Below are positions 15,785-24,849 of a stretch of 43,141 bases of DNA, one piece after another (position 1 is the first letter of the stretch; each line of letters opens with the position of its first letter). Position numbers and translations under genes: made by a program. The notes beneath the pieces are model-generated. The model saw nothing but the letters and a program-made list of their open reading frames with translations. It did no database searches and was not told the DNA's origin. Source of the DNA: Acidobacteriota bacterium (GTDB lineage Bacteria; Acidobacteriota; Blastocatellia; Pyrinomonadales; Pyrinomonadaceae); NCBI GenBank assembly GCA_003222975.1, contig QHXN01000040.1, positions 1-43,141 on the forward strand, written 5' to 3'.

Positions 15785-16740
15785 CTCCGCACCTCCTCCT
15801 CAAGATAATCCACGAGCCGCGCGTGCGGGTCGAAGCCGACGACTCGCACGGCGTCCGCGACGAAGTTCGAGAGCGCGTTGATGTCGTAGAACAGCGCCCG
15901 ACCGTCGCGCTCGTCTATCAAGTATTCGATCCCGCCCGCGTCCATGCACGCCGCCGCCGCGACGCGCTCGACCGCTTCTATTATTTCGGCGGGCGGCTGG
16001 CAGGCTTCGACCACGATGCCGGCCTTCGGCGCGTCGGCCAGGCACACGTCGCCCGCCACGCTCACCCCCTCGGTCTGACAAATCTCCGCCGGGCAGAGGT
16101 TGAAGCTCTCGCCCGTCGTCGAGACCTTGATGGCGTAGAGGAACCTGCCGCCCAGTGTCTCGACGCGCGTGATGTAACGCCCTCGCGCGGGGATGAACTC
16201 CTGCACGAGCGCCGTCGAGTCAATGCCAAGCTCGATGCGCCCGTCCTCAGCCGCGAGCGCGAGCGCGCCGGGCGAGTCGAAGCGCGTGACGCCCGCGCCG
16301 CGCCCGCCGACGTTCGGCTTGACGATGACGGGAAACCGAAGGTCTCGCGCGGCCAGCGGCGCTTCTTCCGCGCGGTTGATGACGCGCGTGCGCGGGTAAG
16401 GAAGGCCGAGCGCGTCGAGCAGCGAGAGCTGCGCGGCCTTCGATGTCTCTATACGGAAGGAGTCGTGCCCGTTGACGACGCGCACGCCCTTGCGCTCAAG
16501 GTGCGCGAGATACGCGCGCGTGTAGAAGATGGCGTTGCCGTGCCCGCGCAGGTACGCGGACGCGCTCATGCGGTTGAAGAGCAGCGCGTAGCCGCTCTCG
16601 TCCGCCGAAGGGTCGAAGCGGTGGCGGGCGGCGTCTATGCGGACGTATGGGAGCCTGCGCCTGTCCAGCTCCTCGAAGAGCAGGCGAAACCATTCGGGGT
16701 GCTCGTAGTAGATCGCGATTGGCTTGTGCTGTGTGGTCAT
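15742..16740 (-). CDS. ATP-grasp family ligase
   Basis: A 332-residue protein with the three ATP-grasp parts: an N-terminal Rossmann-like domain (PIAIYYEHPEWFRLLFEEL), the ATP-binding loop FPVIVKPNVGGRGAGVTRF and the C-terminal metal site (GGIEYLIDERDGRALFYDIN, with Glu and Asn as magnesium ligands). Such enzymes join a carboxylate to an amine or thiol through an acyl phosphate, as in RimK or glutathione synthase. The partner molecules are unknown. I place the start at ATG 16740 with GGTGAGG ahead; a GTG three codons earlier is possible. The leader contains a hairpin at 16763-16786. Confidence 0.85.
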   Translation of the reverse strand: MTTQHKPIAIYYEHPEWFRLLFEELDRRRLPYVRIDAARHRFDPSADESGYALLFNRMSASAYLRGHGNAIFYTRAYLAHLERKGVRVVNGHDSFRIETSKAAQLSLLDALGLPYPRTRVINRAEEAPLAARDLRFPVIVKPNVGGRGAGVTRFDSPGALALAAEDGRIELGIDSTALVQEFIPARGRYITRVETLGGRFLYAIKVSTTGESFNLCPAEICQTEGVSVAGDVCLADAPKAGIVVEACQPPAEIIEAVERVAAAACMDAGGIEYLIDERDGRALFYDINALSNFVADAVRVVGFDPHARLVDYLEEEVRRCATATGSRFSAAG

Positions 16741-16762
16741 CGCCCTCACCGGAAAAGTGAAA

Positions 16763-16786
16763 GGCCGCCCGATGCTTCGAGCGGCC
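16763..16786 (-). promoter_or_regulatory. Leader hairpin upstream of the ATP-grasp gene
   Basis: On the minus strand GGCCGCTCGA, loop AGCA and TCGGGCGGCC form a 10-base stem (one T-G pair) followed by TTTCACTTTT, ending about 22 bases before the start codon. It looks like a terminator or attenuator in the 5' leader. The remainder of 16790-17152 shows no gene. Confidence 0.45.
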
Positions 16787-17152
16787 TCGTGTAAACCCTT
16801 TAACGCCTCTGAACCCGTCTAAGTCACGCCACCGCTCGGCCCGCCTGTTTGTAGAGCGCGGTAATACAAGCGACAACACATGCAGGGGTTGGCCGTGCGC
16901 GCGGCGTCGTGCGTCGCGGCGACATTCCGAAGGTTCACGGCGGAAACATTAATCATGCACGCCGGACTTTAACGACCAGCCGCCCGCGTGTCAAGCTCGC
17001 GGCAAATTTCGTGAGGCCATAGCGCGCCACTTTGCGCCGACTACGAAAGGGACATATCATCCCTCGGCGGTCGGTCGTCGTCAGCGCGGGCCGGCACACG
17101 TCTCTTCGCCGAATTCGGTCTGGCGTCCAAACACCACAGGAGGAATGCGAGC

Positions 17153-19084
17153 GTGTTCAAAGCCGTCTGTCTCAAGGCCCTCGCGGGTCTCGCCCTTCTC
17201 TGCCCTCTCGCCGCTGCGCGGGCGCAGACCGCGCCGCCGAACGCCGACAACGTCCGCGCCCGTTACACGAAGTACGAGTACCGTGTTCCGATGCGCGACG
17301 GCGTGCGCCTCTTCACGCAGGCCTACGTGCCGAAGGACGCTTCGCAGCGCTACCCGTTCCTTCTGACGCGCACGCCTTACAGCGTCGCGCCCTACGGCGT
17401 TGACAACTACCGCGCGTCGCTCGGCCCTTCGGAGAGCTTCGAGCGCGAGGGCTTCATCTTCGTCTATCAGGACGCGCGCGGGCGCTACATGTCGGAGGGC
17501 GAGTTCCAGCAGGTGCGCCCATACGTCGCAGACAAGCGCGGGCCGAAGGACGTGGACGAGAGCACGGACACATACGACACGATAGAGTGGCTTCTGAAGA
17601 ACGTGCCCGACAACAACGGGCGGGTCGGCATGGTTGGCATCTCGCAGCCGGGCTTCCACGTCGCCGCCAGCATCATTGACTCGCACCCGGCCCTGAAGGC
17701 CGCCTCGCCGCAGGCCCCGACCGCCGACTACTACATGGGCGACGACGTGTACCACAACGGCGCGTTCATGCTCGCCGCGAACTTTTTCTTCTACTCGTCC
17801 TTCGTCCCGCGCAGAGACGGCCCCGAACCGCCCCGCCCGCGCGTCCTCTTCGACCCCGGCACGCCGGACAGCTACCAGTTCTTCTTAAACTTCGGGCCGC
17901 TTGCAACCGTGAACGACCGTCTGCTCGGCGGCGAGGCGCGCTACTGGCAGGAGATCGTTGACCACACGACCTACGACGACTTCTGGAAGCGCCGTTCGCT
18001 CTGGCAGCACATGACGGGCGTCCGCTGTGCCGTGCTCAACGTCGGCGGCTGGTTCGACGCGGAAGACCCGATGGGGCCGTTTCACATCTACCGCGCGGTG
18101 GAGAAAAACAATCCGGGCACGGTCAACCAGCTCGTCATGGGGCCTTGGCCGCACGGCGGCTGGGCGCGGCTCGAAGGCGACCGGCTCGGCAACCTCAACT
18201 TCGCCGTCAAGACCGGCGAGTTCTTCCGCGAGCAGATACAGTTCCCCTTCTTCATGCACTACCTCAAAGACAAGCCCGCAGACCTGCCCGAAGCCTACAT
18301 GTTCCTCACGGGCATTGACGAGTGGCGTCGCCACAGCGAGTGGCCGCCGAAGGACGCGAGGCCGCTGACGCTCTACTTCAACGCGGGCGGACGCCTGTCC
18401 GCCGACGCGCCGAACGAAGGTGGCCCGGAAGCTTTCGACGAGTACGTGAGCGACCCGAACCGGCCTGTCCCCTTCCTCGGCTACATCGTCGGCGGGATGA
18501 CCTCGGACTACATCACCGAAGATCAGCGCTTCGCCTCCGAGCGCCCGGACGTTCTCACCTACGAGATGGGGCCGCTCGACGATGATTTGATTATCGCCGG
18601 GCCGATCAAAGTCAGCCTTAACGTCTCGACGACGGGGACGGACTCTGACTTCGTCGTCAAGCTGATAGACGTTTACCCCGGCAGCTACCCGCAGCCCGCG
18701 ACTGCGCCGGGTCAACCCGTCGCGCCGAACGCCGTGAGGATGGGCGGCTACCAGCAGCTCGTCCGCGGCGAGCCTTTCCGCGGCAAGTTCCGCGGGGGCT
18801 TCGAGCGGCCCGAAGCCTTCACGCCCGGCAAGCCCGCATCAATCAACTTCGAGATGCCGGACGTGTATCACGCCTTCCGCCGCGGCCACCGCATCATGGT
18901 GCAGGTGCAAAGCTCCTGGTTCCCGCTCGTGGACAGGAATCCGCAGAAGTTCATGGAAATCCCGAAGGCCACGGCCTCCGACTTCCAGAAGGCTACCGAG
19001 CGCGTCTATCGCTCGCGCTCGCTCAACTCTTCCGTAACCGTCTCGGTCGAAGGCGGCACACTCGGCCCCGCGGCGATTCGGTAA
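17153..19084 (+). CDS. Exported S15/CocE-type hydrolase (alpha-amino-acid ester hydrolase-like)
   Basis: A GTG start at 17153 follows AGGAGG by nine bases. The 643-residue product has a signal peptide (LAGLALLCPLAAARAQ) and an X-Pro dipeptidyl-peptidase/CocE fold: RVPMRDGVRLFTQAYVP and DARGRYMSEGEF at the front, the nucleophile elbow GISQPG with Ser164, Asp302 in NVGGWFDAEDP and His334 in GPWPHGGW, then the C-terminal jelly roll (GPIKVSLNVSTTGTDSDFVV through GHRIMVQVQSSWFPL). The family usually has GxSYxG; here GISQPG replaces Tyr, whose backbone neighbour helps form the oxyanion hole. Likely a periplasmic esterase or peptidase acting on amino-acid esters or N-terminal dipeptides. Confidence 0.88.
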   Translation: MFKAVCLKALAGLALLCPLAAARAQTAPPNADNVRARYTKYEYRVPMRDGVRLFTQAYVPKDASQRYPFLLTRTPYSVAPYGVDNYRASLGPSESFEREGFIFVYQDARGRYMSEGEFQQVRPYVADKRGPKDVDESTDTYDTIEWLLKNVPDNNGRVGMVGISQPGFHVAASIIDSHPALKAASPQAPTADYYMGDDVYHNGAFMLAANFFFYSSFVPRRDGPEPPRPRVLFDPGTPDSYQFFLNFGPLATVNDRLLGGEARYWQEIVDHTTYDDFWKRRSLWQHMTGVRCAVLNVGGWFDAEDPMGPFHIYRAVEKNNPGTVNQLVMGPWPHGGWARLEGDRLGNLNFAVKTGEFFREQIQFPFFMHYLKDKPADLPEAYMFLTGIDEWRRHSEWPPKDARPLTLYFNAGGRLSADAPNEGGPEAFDEYVSDPNRPVPFLGYIVGGMTSDYITEDQRFASERPDVLTYEMGPLDDDLIIAGPIKVSLNVSTTGTDSDFVVKLIDVYPGSYPQPATAPGQPVAPNAVRMGGYQQLVRGEPFRGKFRGGFERPEAFTPGKPASINFEMPDVYHAFRRGHRIMVQVQSSWFPLVDRNPQKFMEIPKATASDFQKATERVYRSRSLNSSVTVSVEGGTLGPAAIR

Positions 19085-19138
19085 GTTTGATTGATTCGAT
19101 TGGGTGAGTGGCGACGTCCCGTGAAGTATGAGCAGGTT

Positions 19139-19224
19139 GATTGCGGGATGCGGATTTCGGATTGCGGATTGATGAGAGATAAGCTGTCTTCAAATCCGCA
19201 ATCCGAAATCCGCATCCCACAATC
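19139..19224. repeat. Palindromic repeat, family 1 copy a
   Basis: Two 32-base arms built from GCGGATT-like units pair with a single mismatch around a 22-base loop (19171-19192). The element ends exactly one base before the stop codon of the glucan phosphorylase gene. A second copy with a matching loop is at 35154-35231. Confidence 0.8.
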
Positions 19225-21396
19225 CTACTGGTTGCCGAGATAGACGCGCTCCGTGTACTCGCGCACCATTCGGTCGCTGTTGAAGGCGGGCGCGAGGGTC
19301 TGTATGGCGTGGCGCATCAGCGCGACCCAGCGGTGCGGCAGCCCCGCCTCGTCGCGCTCGTAGAAGGCGGGCACGACTTCCGATTCGAGCAGGCGGTAGA
19401 GCGAGTCGGCGTCGCGCGCGTCCGACTCCTCGGTCGTCTCGCCGAGCGACTCTTCGCCCGCGGCCCAGCCGTTGCGCCCGTCGTAGCCTTCGAGCCACCA
19501 GCCGTCGAGAACCGAGAGGTTCAGCCCGCCGTTTAAGGCGACCTTCTCGCCGCTTGTGCCCGACGCTTCGAGCGGGCGGCGCGGCACGTTCAGCCACACG
19601 TCAACCGACTGCACGAGCTGGCGCGCGACTTCCTGGTCGTAGTCCTGCAAGAAGACCGCGCGCCGCGTCACTTCCGGGTCGAGTTCCCACAGCGCCATCT
19701 GTTGCAGGATGAGCTTCGCGCCCTGATCCTGCGGGTGAGCCTTGCCCGCGAAGACGAACTGCATGGGGCGCTCCGCGTCCATGATGAGGCGGCGCAGGCG
19801 CTCCGCGTCTGTGAGCAGAAGGCCCCACCGCTTGTACGCCGCGACGCGGCGCGCGAACCCGATGGTCAAAGCTCCCGCGTCCAACACCGAGCGCGCTGAT
19901 TCGGCGTAGGCCAGAGGCTCGTGCTGCTGTAGGCGCGCGCCGTAAACGCGCTCGCGCACGAAGGCGACGAGGCGCTTCTTCATCAGACGACGAACCTTCC
20001 AAAGCTCTTCGTCCGGGATCAACTCGACCGCCGCCGACCACGCCGCCGCGTCGTAGAGCACACGCGTCCAGTCCATGCCGACGCGCTCCTCGTAGAGCGC
20101 GCGCAGGAGCGGCGAGACCCAGGTGGGCGCGTGCACGCCGTTCGTCACCGAAGTGATCGGCACCTCGTCCACGTGGCGCGTCGGCCACATCTTGTTCCAA
20201 AGCTCGCGCGAGACCTCGCCATGCTTGCGGCTCACGCCGTTCGACGAGCGGCACATGCGCAGCGCGAGCGGGGTGAGGCCGAACAGCTCCGACTCGTCGT
20301 CTTCTTTCACGCGGCCCAGGTTCAGAAACTCCTCGCGCGTGAGGCCGAGCTGCTGCCAGTACACTTCGCCGAAACAGCGCTCGATGAGCGGCGCGACGAA
20401 CTCGTCGTGGCCCGCGGCGACCGGCGTATGCGTCGTGAACGCGCAGCGGCTGCGCACCACGCGCGCCGCCTCTTCAAAATTCTCGCCGCGCTCTGTCCTC
20501 TCGCGCGCAAGCTCCAAAGTCAGGAAAGCCGAGTGGCCTTCGTTCAGGTGAAAGACGTGCGGCTCTAGACGGAGCCGCCGGAGCAGGCGCACGCCGCCCA
20601 GCCCCAAGACCATCTCCTGCACGCAACGCGTCTCGCGGTCGCCGCCGTAGAGGTGGCCGGAGATCATCCGGTCAATCTCGTCGTTGCCCTCGACGTTCGT
20701 GTCTAAGAGGTAGAGAGGCACGCGACCGATCTCGACCCGCCACGCACGCACGCGCACCACGCGCCCGCGCATCTCAAGCTCGATGTGGACAGGCTCGCCG
20801 TCGTCGCCGCGCACGAGTTGCAGGGGCAGGTCGGCAACGTCAATCGTGTTGTAGGTCTCCTCCTGCCAGCCGTCGCGGCGCAGGCGCTGGCGGAAGTATC
20901 CCTGGTGGTAGAGCAGGCCGACGGCGACGAGCGGGAGGCCGAGGTCGCTCGCCGACTTCAGGTGGTCGCCCGCGAGTATGCCGAGGCCGCCGGAGTAGAG
21001 TGGCAGCGAGTGGTGCACGCCGAACTCCGCGCAGAAGTATGCGACGGGGTGCTCGCGCGTGATCTCGCGCGCGTGCGCCGCCGCCCAAACTTGCGCGCCC
21101 GCCGTCATGTAGGCGTCGAAGCTCGCGGCGAGGCGGCTGACGCGTTCGATATAGACGGGGTCGGTCGCCATGCGCATCAGGCTGTTCTGCGAGATGACTC
21201 GGAGCAGGCGGCGCGGGTTGTGCTCGCACTCGTCCCAGACCTCCTGATCCAGGTCGCGGAAGACGGAGGAGCCGTCCGGGTTCCAGCTCCACCAGTAGTT
21301 CCAGGATAGGCGCTCCAGCGCCGCGACCGTTTCCGGCAGAGCATCGCCGCCCGCCCCTTCAAATGTCGGCCCGACCTCACTCATCGTCTGAACCAT
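19225..21396 (-). CDS. glgP: Alpha-glucan (glycogen/maltodextrin) phosphorylase
   Basis: Releases glucose 1-phosphate from alpha-1,4-glucans with pyridoxal phosphate. The 723-residue chain is the shorter bacterial/archaeal GT35 type: LSWNYWWSWNPDGSSVFRDL at the front, YFCAEFGVHHSLPLYSGGLG, HLNEGHSAFL, ITSVTNGVHAPTWV and near the end PRRPLEASGTSGEKVALNGG with the PLP-lysine at 618, then LSVLDGWWLEGY. Most relatives have GTSGMK, here GTSGEK. The start at ATG 21396 is preferred; the frame extends to a TTG at 21450 next to a repeat, without a ribosome site. Palindromic elements flank both ends of the gene. Confidence 0.93.
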   Translation of the reverse strand: MVQTMSEVGPTFEGAGGDALPETVAALERLSWNYWWSWNPDGSSVFRDLDQEVWDECEHNPRRLLRVISQNSLMRMATDPVYIERVSRLAASFDAYMTAGAQVWAAAHAREITREHPVAYFCAEFGVHHSLPLYSGGLGILAGDHLKSASDLGLPLVAVGLLYHQGYFRQRLRRDGWQEETYNTIDVADLPLQLVRGDDGEPVHIELEMRGRVVRVRAWRVEIGRVPLYLLDTNVEGNDEIDRMISGHLYGGDRETRCVQEMVLGLGGVRLLRRLRLEPHVFHLNEGHSAFLTLELARERTERGENFEEAARVVRSRCAFTTHTPVAAGHDEFVAPLIERCFGEVYWQQLGLTREEFLNLGRVKEDDESELFGLTPLALRMCRSSNGVSRKHGEVSRELWNKMWPTRHVDEVPITSVTNGVHAPTWVSPLLRALYEERVGMDWTRVLYDAAAWSAAVELIPDEELWKVRRLMKKRLVAFVRERVYGARLQQHEPLAYAESARSVLDAGALTIGFARRVAAYKRWGLLLTDAERLRRLIMDAERPMQFVFAGKAHPQDQGAKLILQQMALWELDPEVTRRAVFLQDYDQEVARQLVQSVDVWLNVPRRPLEASGTSGEKVALNGGLNLSVLDGWWLEGYDGRNGWAAGEESLGETTEESDARDADSLYRLLESEVVPAFYERDEAGLPHRWVALMRHAIQTLAPAFNSDRMVREYTERVYLGNQ

Positions 21397-21451
21397 TCTT
21401 CGCTTCTCTGTTCTCAGCCTCTCTAACAATTCCCGGTAAGGTGAGATCAAA

Positions 21452-21510
21452 GTTTAGAGTTCAGCCTTCAGGCTGCGCGGGGTGAGCACGCTAAAGCGTG
21501 AACTCTAAAC
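21452..21510. repeat. Three-way-junction palindrome, family 2 copy a
   Basis: An outer perfect 12-base stem (GTTTAGAGTTCA / TGAACTCTAAAC) encloses two small hairpins, AGCCT-TC-AGGCT and CACGCT-AA-AGCGTG. The same plan recurs at 32406-32464. It lies directly upstream of the phosphorylase gene. Confidence 0.8.
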
Positions 21511-21524
21511 AAACGGTCTGCACG

Positions 21525-22097
21525 TTAACCCTCGAACTTATGATTGCGTAAAAAGATGCTCATGTCGCCCTGCGAAAAGAAGACGAGATGCACTTCGGCG
21601 GGCGCGTCGTTGTCACTCAGGAACTCCGTGATCGCCGCGGAGGCGACTGCCGCGGCCTCCTCGCGCGGGTAGCCGAACGCGCCTGTGGAGATCGAAGGGA
21701 AGGCCACGCCCTTGAGCGCGTGCGCGGCTGCCAACGCGAGCGAGTTGCGGTAGCACGCGGCCAAAAGCTCAGCCTCGCGCCCGCCCTCTCTTCCCCAGAC
21801 CGGCCCGACCGTGTGAATCACGTAGCGCGCCGGCAGAAGACCTGCGGTCGTAATGACGGCCTCGCCCGTCGGCAGCCCCGCCTTGTAAAGCGTGCGCCGA
21901 ATCTCAAGACACTCTTCGAGTATGCGCGGGCCGCCCGCGCGGTGAATCGCCCCGTCCACGCCGCCGCCGCCCTTCAAAGAGCTGTTGGCCGCGTTGACTA
22001 TCGCGTCCGTAGCCTGCCGCGTGATGTCGCCGACGGCGACGCGGACTCGCCCGTCGAGGAAGATCATCTTAGTTTGTTGGGGGAACGAAGTTACCAT
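21525..22097 (-). CDS. Macro-domain protein (O-acetyl-ADP-ribose deacetylase-like)
   Basis: A stand-alone macro domain of 190 residues that binds ADP-ribose and typically removes acetyl or ADP-ribosyl groups. Motifs in order: VAVGDITRQATDAIVNAANS (ligand-contacting Asp and Asn), GGGGVDGAIHRAGG, PTGEAVITTAG, VIHTVGPVW and the phosphate loop SISTGAFGYPREEAA. The first 10 residues (MVTSFPQQTK) may not belong: an ATG at 22067 would start at the family's usual position; neither start has a clear ribosome site. It faces no obvious partner gene. Confidence 0.92.
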   Translation of the reverse strand: MVTSFPQQTKMIFLDGRVRVAVGDITRQATDAIVNAANSSLKGGGGVDGAIHRAGGPRILEECLEIRRTLYKAGLPTGEAVITTAGLLPARYVIHTVGPVWGREGGREAELLAACYRNSLALAAAHALKGVAFPSISTGAFGYPREEAAAVASAAITEFLSDNDAPAEVHLVFFSQGDMSIFLRNHKFEG

Positions 22098-22270
22098 CGA
22101 ACCGCAGAAAGATACACGCGGGAGGACTTTGAGGCAACTGGCGAAAGGGCAACTCGGCGCTCCGACCAGGAATCATCAGGAATCAGGCCAGGCTCTACAA
22201 CTCTCGCCGTCGAGCGCGTCTTCAAGCCGGAGCGCAGACCGGGAGATACGTGCACACGGCCCCGCTTGAT

Positions 22271-22624
22271 TTAAGGCGAGTCCTCTTCGTCGGCGAACAC
22301 GCGCGGCTCGACGGTGATCTCGTCGAACATGTCCTGCCGCCTGAGTGCCTCGGCCACGCCGCGCGCCTTTTGCTCGGTGAGCGGGTGTTCGGGGTCGAGG
22401 CTGGCGATCTCGAACACGCCATCGTCAACCATCTCGACGCCGAGCTGGCCGAGCGTGACGCCGGGCACGACCTCCATCTCTTTGAGGTTGTGTATGCGGA
22501 AGCGGCCCGTCTGCTCGACCCAGTCCTCTATGAAGGGGTCGCGCAGGGCGTGCTCCGCCTCGGACACGTTCAGGTAAGAGCCTTCGACGATCAGGCAGTA
22601 TTCGCTCGACTTGTGTCCCTTCAT
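22271..22624 (-). CDS. Unrecognised acidic 117-residue protein
   Basis: From ATG 22624: MKGHKSSEYCLIVEGSYLNV, then HALRDPFIEDWVEQTGRFRI, EVVPGVTLGQLGVEMVDDG and a C-terminus ending FADEEDSP. No signal peptide or membrane segment is visible and I cannot assign a family. A frame extension to 22687 exists but adds low-complexity residues. Neither start has a convincing ribosome site, which lowers confidence, but the codon pattern and acidic composition look genuine. It is convergent with nothing nearby and separated from the VWFA gene by 175 bases that hold that gene's terminator. Confidence 0.5.
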   Translation of the reverse strand: MKGHKSSEYCLIVEGSYLNVSEAEHALRDPFIEDWVEQTGRFRIHNLKEMEVVPGVTLGQLGVEMVDDGVFEIASLDPEHPLTEQKARGVAEALRRQDMFDEITVEPRVFADEEDSP

Positions 22625-22738
22625 GGCGTGTGTGAAGCCTAAAGGGCAAGCCCCGCGCGGGGCCGAGGGCGTGCCGACCGCACGCACTTTACCACCGCCG
22701 AACGCGCGTTGACAAAAAATTTTGGCAGCATGAAGAAA

Positions 22739-22772
22739 GCGTCGCCGGGAGCTTTCACACTCCCGGCGACGC
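22739..22772 (-). terminator. Intrinsic terminator of the VWFA-like gene
   Basis: GCGTCGCCGGGAG / CTCCCGGCGACGC, 13 perfect pairs around an 8-base loop, followed on the minus strand by TTTCTTC. It lies 27 bases past the stop at 22799. Confidence 0.75.
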
Positions 22773-22798
22773 CGAAGTCAAACGCGAGCGGATGAAAC

Positions 22799-23533
22799 TC
22801 AGTAGGCCCGGTCGCCCTGACTGTTGAGCGTCTTCGTCAGGCGCTCGAAGTACGGGTCGAAGGTGACGTAGCTCATCCCCTGGAAGAAGGCGCGGCCCCC
22901 CGTCTCGTCCGAGACGCGGTTGAGGGCGCTCTGGCCGAAGCTGACGGCGAGCTGGTTCCAGCTCGTCGGGCCGACGGTCGGGGCGTAGAACGAATAGACG
23001 GCGACGTTGCGGCTCTTCGCTTCGCGCACGGCGCGGTTGAGGTCAATCGAATCAACCGTGGACGAGAAGTCGAAGCCGCGCGAGGTGTCCAGGCCGTCGG
23101 AGACGAAGAGCACGGCGTTGCGGTTCGAGTTGTCCGCCGGGAACATTCGGATCGCGTCGCGCAGCTCGACGTATGGGTTGTAAGGCGAGGCGGAGGTCGA
23201 GCCTACGGGGACGCGCAGGGCGCGGCCCGCCGCCGCGAGGTCGGTCGTGAAAGGCTGGCGCACCTGCAAAGAGCCGGAACGGATGTAAGCGACCATCACG
23301 CGCGAGCCGGCGGGCAGCGAGCGCAAGAACTCGCTCGTCTCGCGAAGCTCGTTGCCGACACGCGGGACGAGGTCGTCCTGGATGAGCACGGCGAGGTCGA
23401 GCGGCGTGCGCACGCGCGCCGATGCCTCGGCCTTACTCTCTTTCTTCGCCTGCGCGCTCGCGGGCACGGCCAGCGCGCCGAGCGCGACACAGGCGAAGAT
23501 AAGCACCGCGAAAACAGAATATAATTTCCTCAT
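22799..23533 (-). CDS. Exported VWFA-domain-like protein
   Basis: The ATG at 23533 has AGAGGAG upstream. The 244 residues carry a signal peptide (VFAVLIFACVALGALAVPASAQ) and a von Willebrand A-like fold of the kind abundant in Acidobacteria: DLAVLIQDDLVPRVG in place of strand 1, VMVAYIRSGSLQVRQPF, AVLFVSDGLDTSRG and VAVYSFYAPTVG. The metal-binding DxSxS is replaced by a QDD sequence, so the adhesion site is probably inactive or altered. Likely a periplasmic protein-binding domain. It is monocistronic. Confidence 0.8.
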   Translation of the reverse strand: MRKLYSVFAVLIFACVALGALAVPASAQAKKESKAEASARVRTPLDLAVLIQDDLVPRVGNELRETSEFLRSLPAGSRVMVAYIRSGSLQVRQPFTTDLAAAGRALRVPVGSTSASPYNPYVELRDAIRMFPADNSNRNAVLFVSDGLDTSRGFDFSSTVDSIDLNRAVREAKSRNVAVYSFYAPTVGPTSWNQLAVSFGQSALNRVSDETGGRAFFQGMSYVTFDPYFERLTKTLNSQGDRAY

Positions 23534-23955
23534 AGCTACTCCTCTCAAGCCCCGACCTGACGCTTGTGGCCGGCTGGCCCGCGCGTCACGTCAGTCAGGC
23601 ATTTTCACGTGTGTTTCGATGCCGGTATCCTTCGGAAAGTTGGCCTGCGCCTTCACGACCGTAGCGTGGATGAGCAGTACGGAACCGCGAGCGGCAGCGA
23701 ACGGGTTTCAGGTTCGCCGTGCAGATTATCAACAGCACACACGCTCGCTGCCGCTCGCGGTTCTGTTCACAGCGCCGCCTTCTTCGGCGGTAATAAAAAT
23801 CGCCGCCGCCGGGTTTATTCGTCGGGAGGGTGCGCGGCGAGTTGACGGGAAGGCACGATGGCGAGATGCTACGGCCCGACAGTTTCGGCGTGAACTCAAA
23901 CCTGAAAGCGTCGAATCAGTCGTCCGCCGCCCGCGGCGGTTGGGAGGATTTAAGA
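23534..23955. other. Intergenic region with an inverted repeat
   Basis: 422 bases between divergent genes (VWFA-like on minus, DUF1223 on plus). The clear feature is a perfect 19-base inverted repeat at 23682-23700 / 23745-23763. Overlapping frames here have no ribosome site and no recognisable domain. Confidence 0.5.
23682..23763. repeat. Inverted repeat with 19-base arms
   Basis: GAACCGCGAGCGGCAGCGA (23682-23700) pairs exactly with 23745-23763 across a 44-base loop. The arm sequence looks like a dispersed intergenic repeat; no other copy is seen here. Confidence 0.65.
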
Positions 23956-24819
23956 ATGAGAAAGTGGTTCGCGCTCGTGCTCGCCGCTGCGGTTCTGGCG
24001 GCCTTCGTCGTCGCCTTCGGCGCGCTCAGAGGGCGCAACAGGCGGGAGCCTGACGCCGAGAAGAACAGGGGCGCGGCGAGCGCCGTCGCGCCGGTCAGTA
24101 GTAACGACAGGCGCGCGCCGGTCGTCGTCGAACTGTTTACGTCCGAAGGGTGTTCGAGTTGCCCGCCCGCCGACGCATTGCTCTCGCGCCTCGACGAGAC
24201 GCAGCCCGTCGCCGGGGCCGAGGTCATCGCGCTCGCGCAGCACGTTGACTACTGGAACTATCTCGGCTGGTCAGACCCCTTCTCCGCGCACGAGTTCAGC
24301 GAGCGGCAGGACGAGTACGCCGCGGCCTTCGGCAACTCCGGCGTCTATACGCCGCAGATGGTTGTGGACGGTCGGGCGGAGTTCCCCGGCGGCAACGACG
24401 GCAAGGCCTTCGAGACAATCGCGCAGGCCGCGCGCGAGCCGAAGGCGGAAGTGAGCCTCACGCGCGCGCCCGAACAGAACCAGGCGGGCGACGGCCTGCG
24501 CCTCGACGTGCGCGTCGGGCGTCTTCCGAAGCTGGCGGACGGCGACACCGCGGACGTGCTGCTGGCCGTCACGGAGGACAGGCTCTCGTCCGAAGTCGAG
24601 CGCGGCGAGAACGCGGGCCGCAGACTCAGCCACGTCGGCGTCGTGCGCCGTTTGACGAAGATCGGTGACGTGAGCGCGACCGGCCCCGCGTTCGCGGGCG
24701 AGCCTGTAGTCGCGCTCGACAAGGGCTGGCGGCGCGAGAACCTGCGCGCCGTCGTCTTCCTACAGGAGCACACGAGCAAGCGTGTGGTCGGCGCGGCATC
24801 GCTCAAACTGTTCGGGTGA
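23956..24819 (+). CDS. DUF1223 thioredoxin-fold exported protein
   Basis: GGGAGG lies eight bases before the ATG at 23956. The 287 residues open with an N-terminal membrane/signal segment (FALVLAAAVLAAFVVAFGAL) and then the DUF1223 domain: VVVELFTSEGCSSCPPADAL with the CSSC pair, VDYWNYLGWSDPFS and GVYTPQMVVDGRAEFPG. The fold is thioredoxin-like and secreted; the CxxC pair suggests a redox role, but no activity is established for the family that I know of. It is followed after 214 bases by msrP-msrQ, whose job is periplasmic methionine repair, so an envelope redox role is a fair guess. Confidence 0.85.
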   Translation: MRKWFALVLAAAVLAAFVVAFGALRGRNRREPDAEKNRGAASAVAPVSSNDRRAPVVVELFTSEGCSSCPPADALLSRLDETQPVAGAEVIALAQHVDYWNYLGWSDPFSAHEFSERQDEYAAAFGNSGVYTPQMVVDGRAEFPGGNDGKAFETIAQAAREPKAEVSLTRAPEQNQAGDGLRLDVRVGRLPKLADGDTADVLLAVTEDRLSSEVERGENAGRRLSHVGVVRRLTKIGDVSATGPAFAGEPVVALDKGWRRENLRAVVFLQEHTSKRVVGAASLKLFG

Positions 24820-24849
24820 GCGCGTTCGTCCGTCGCGTTCCCGGAAAGC

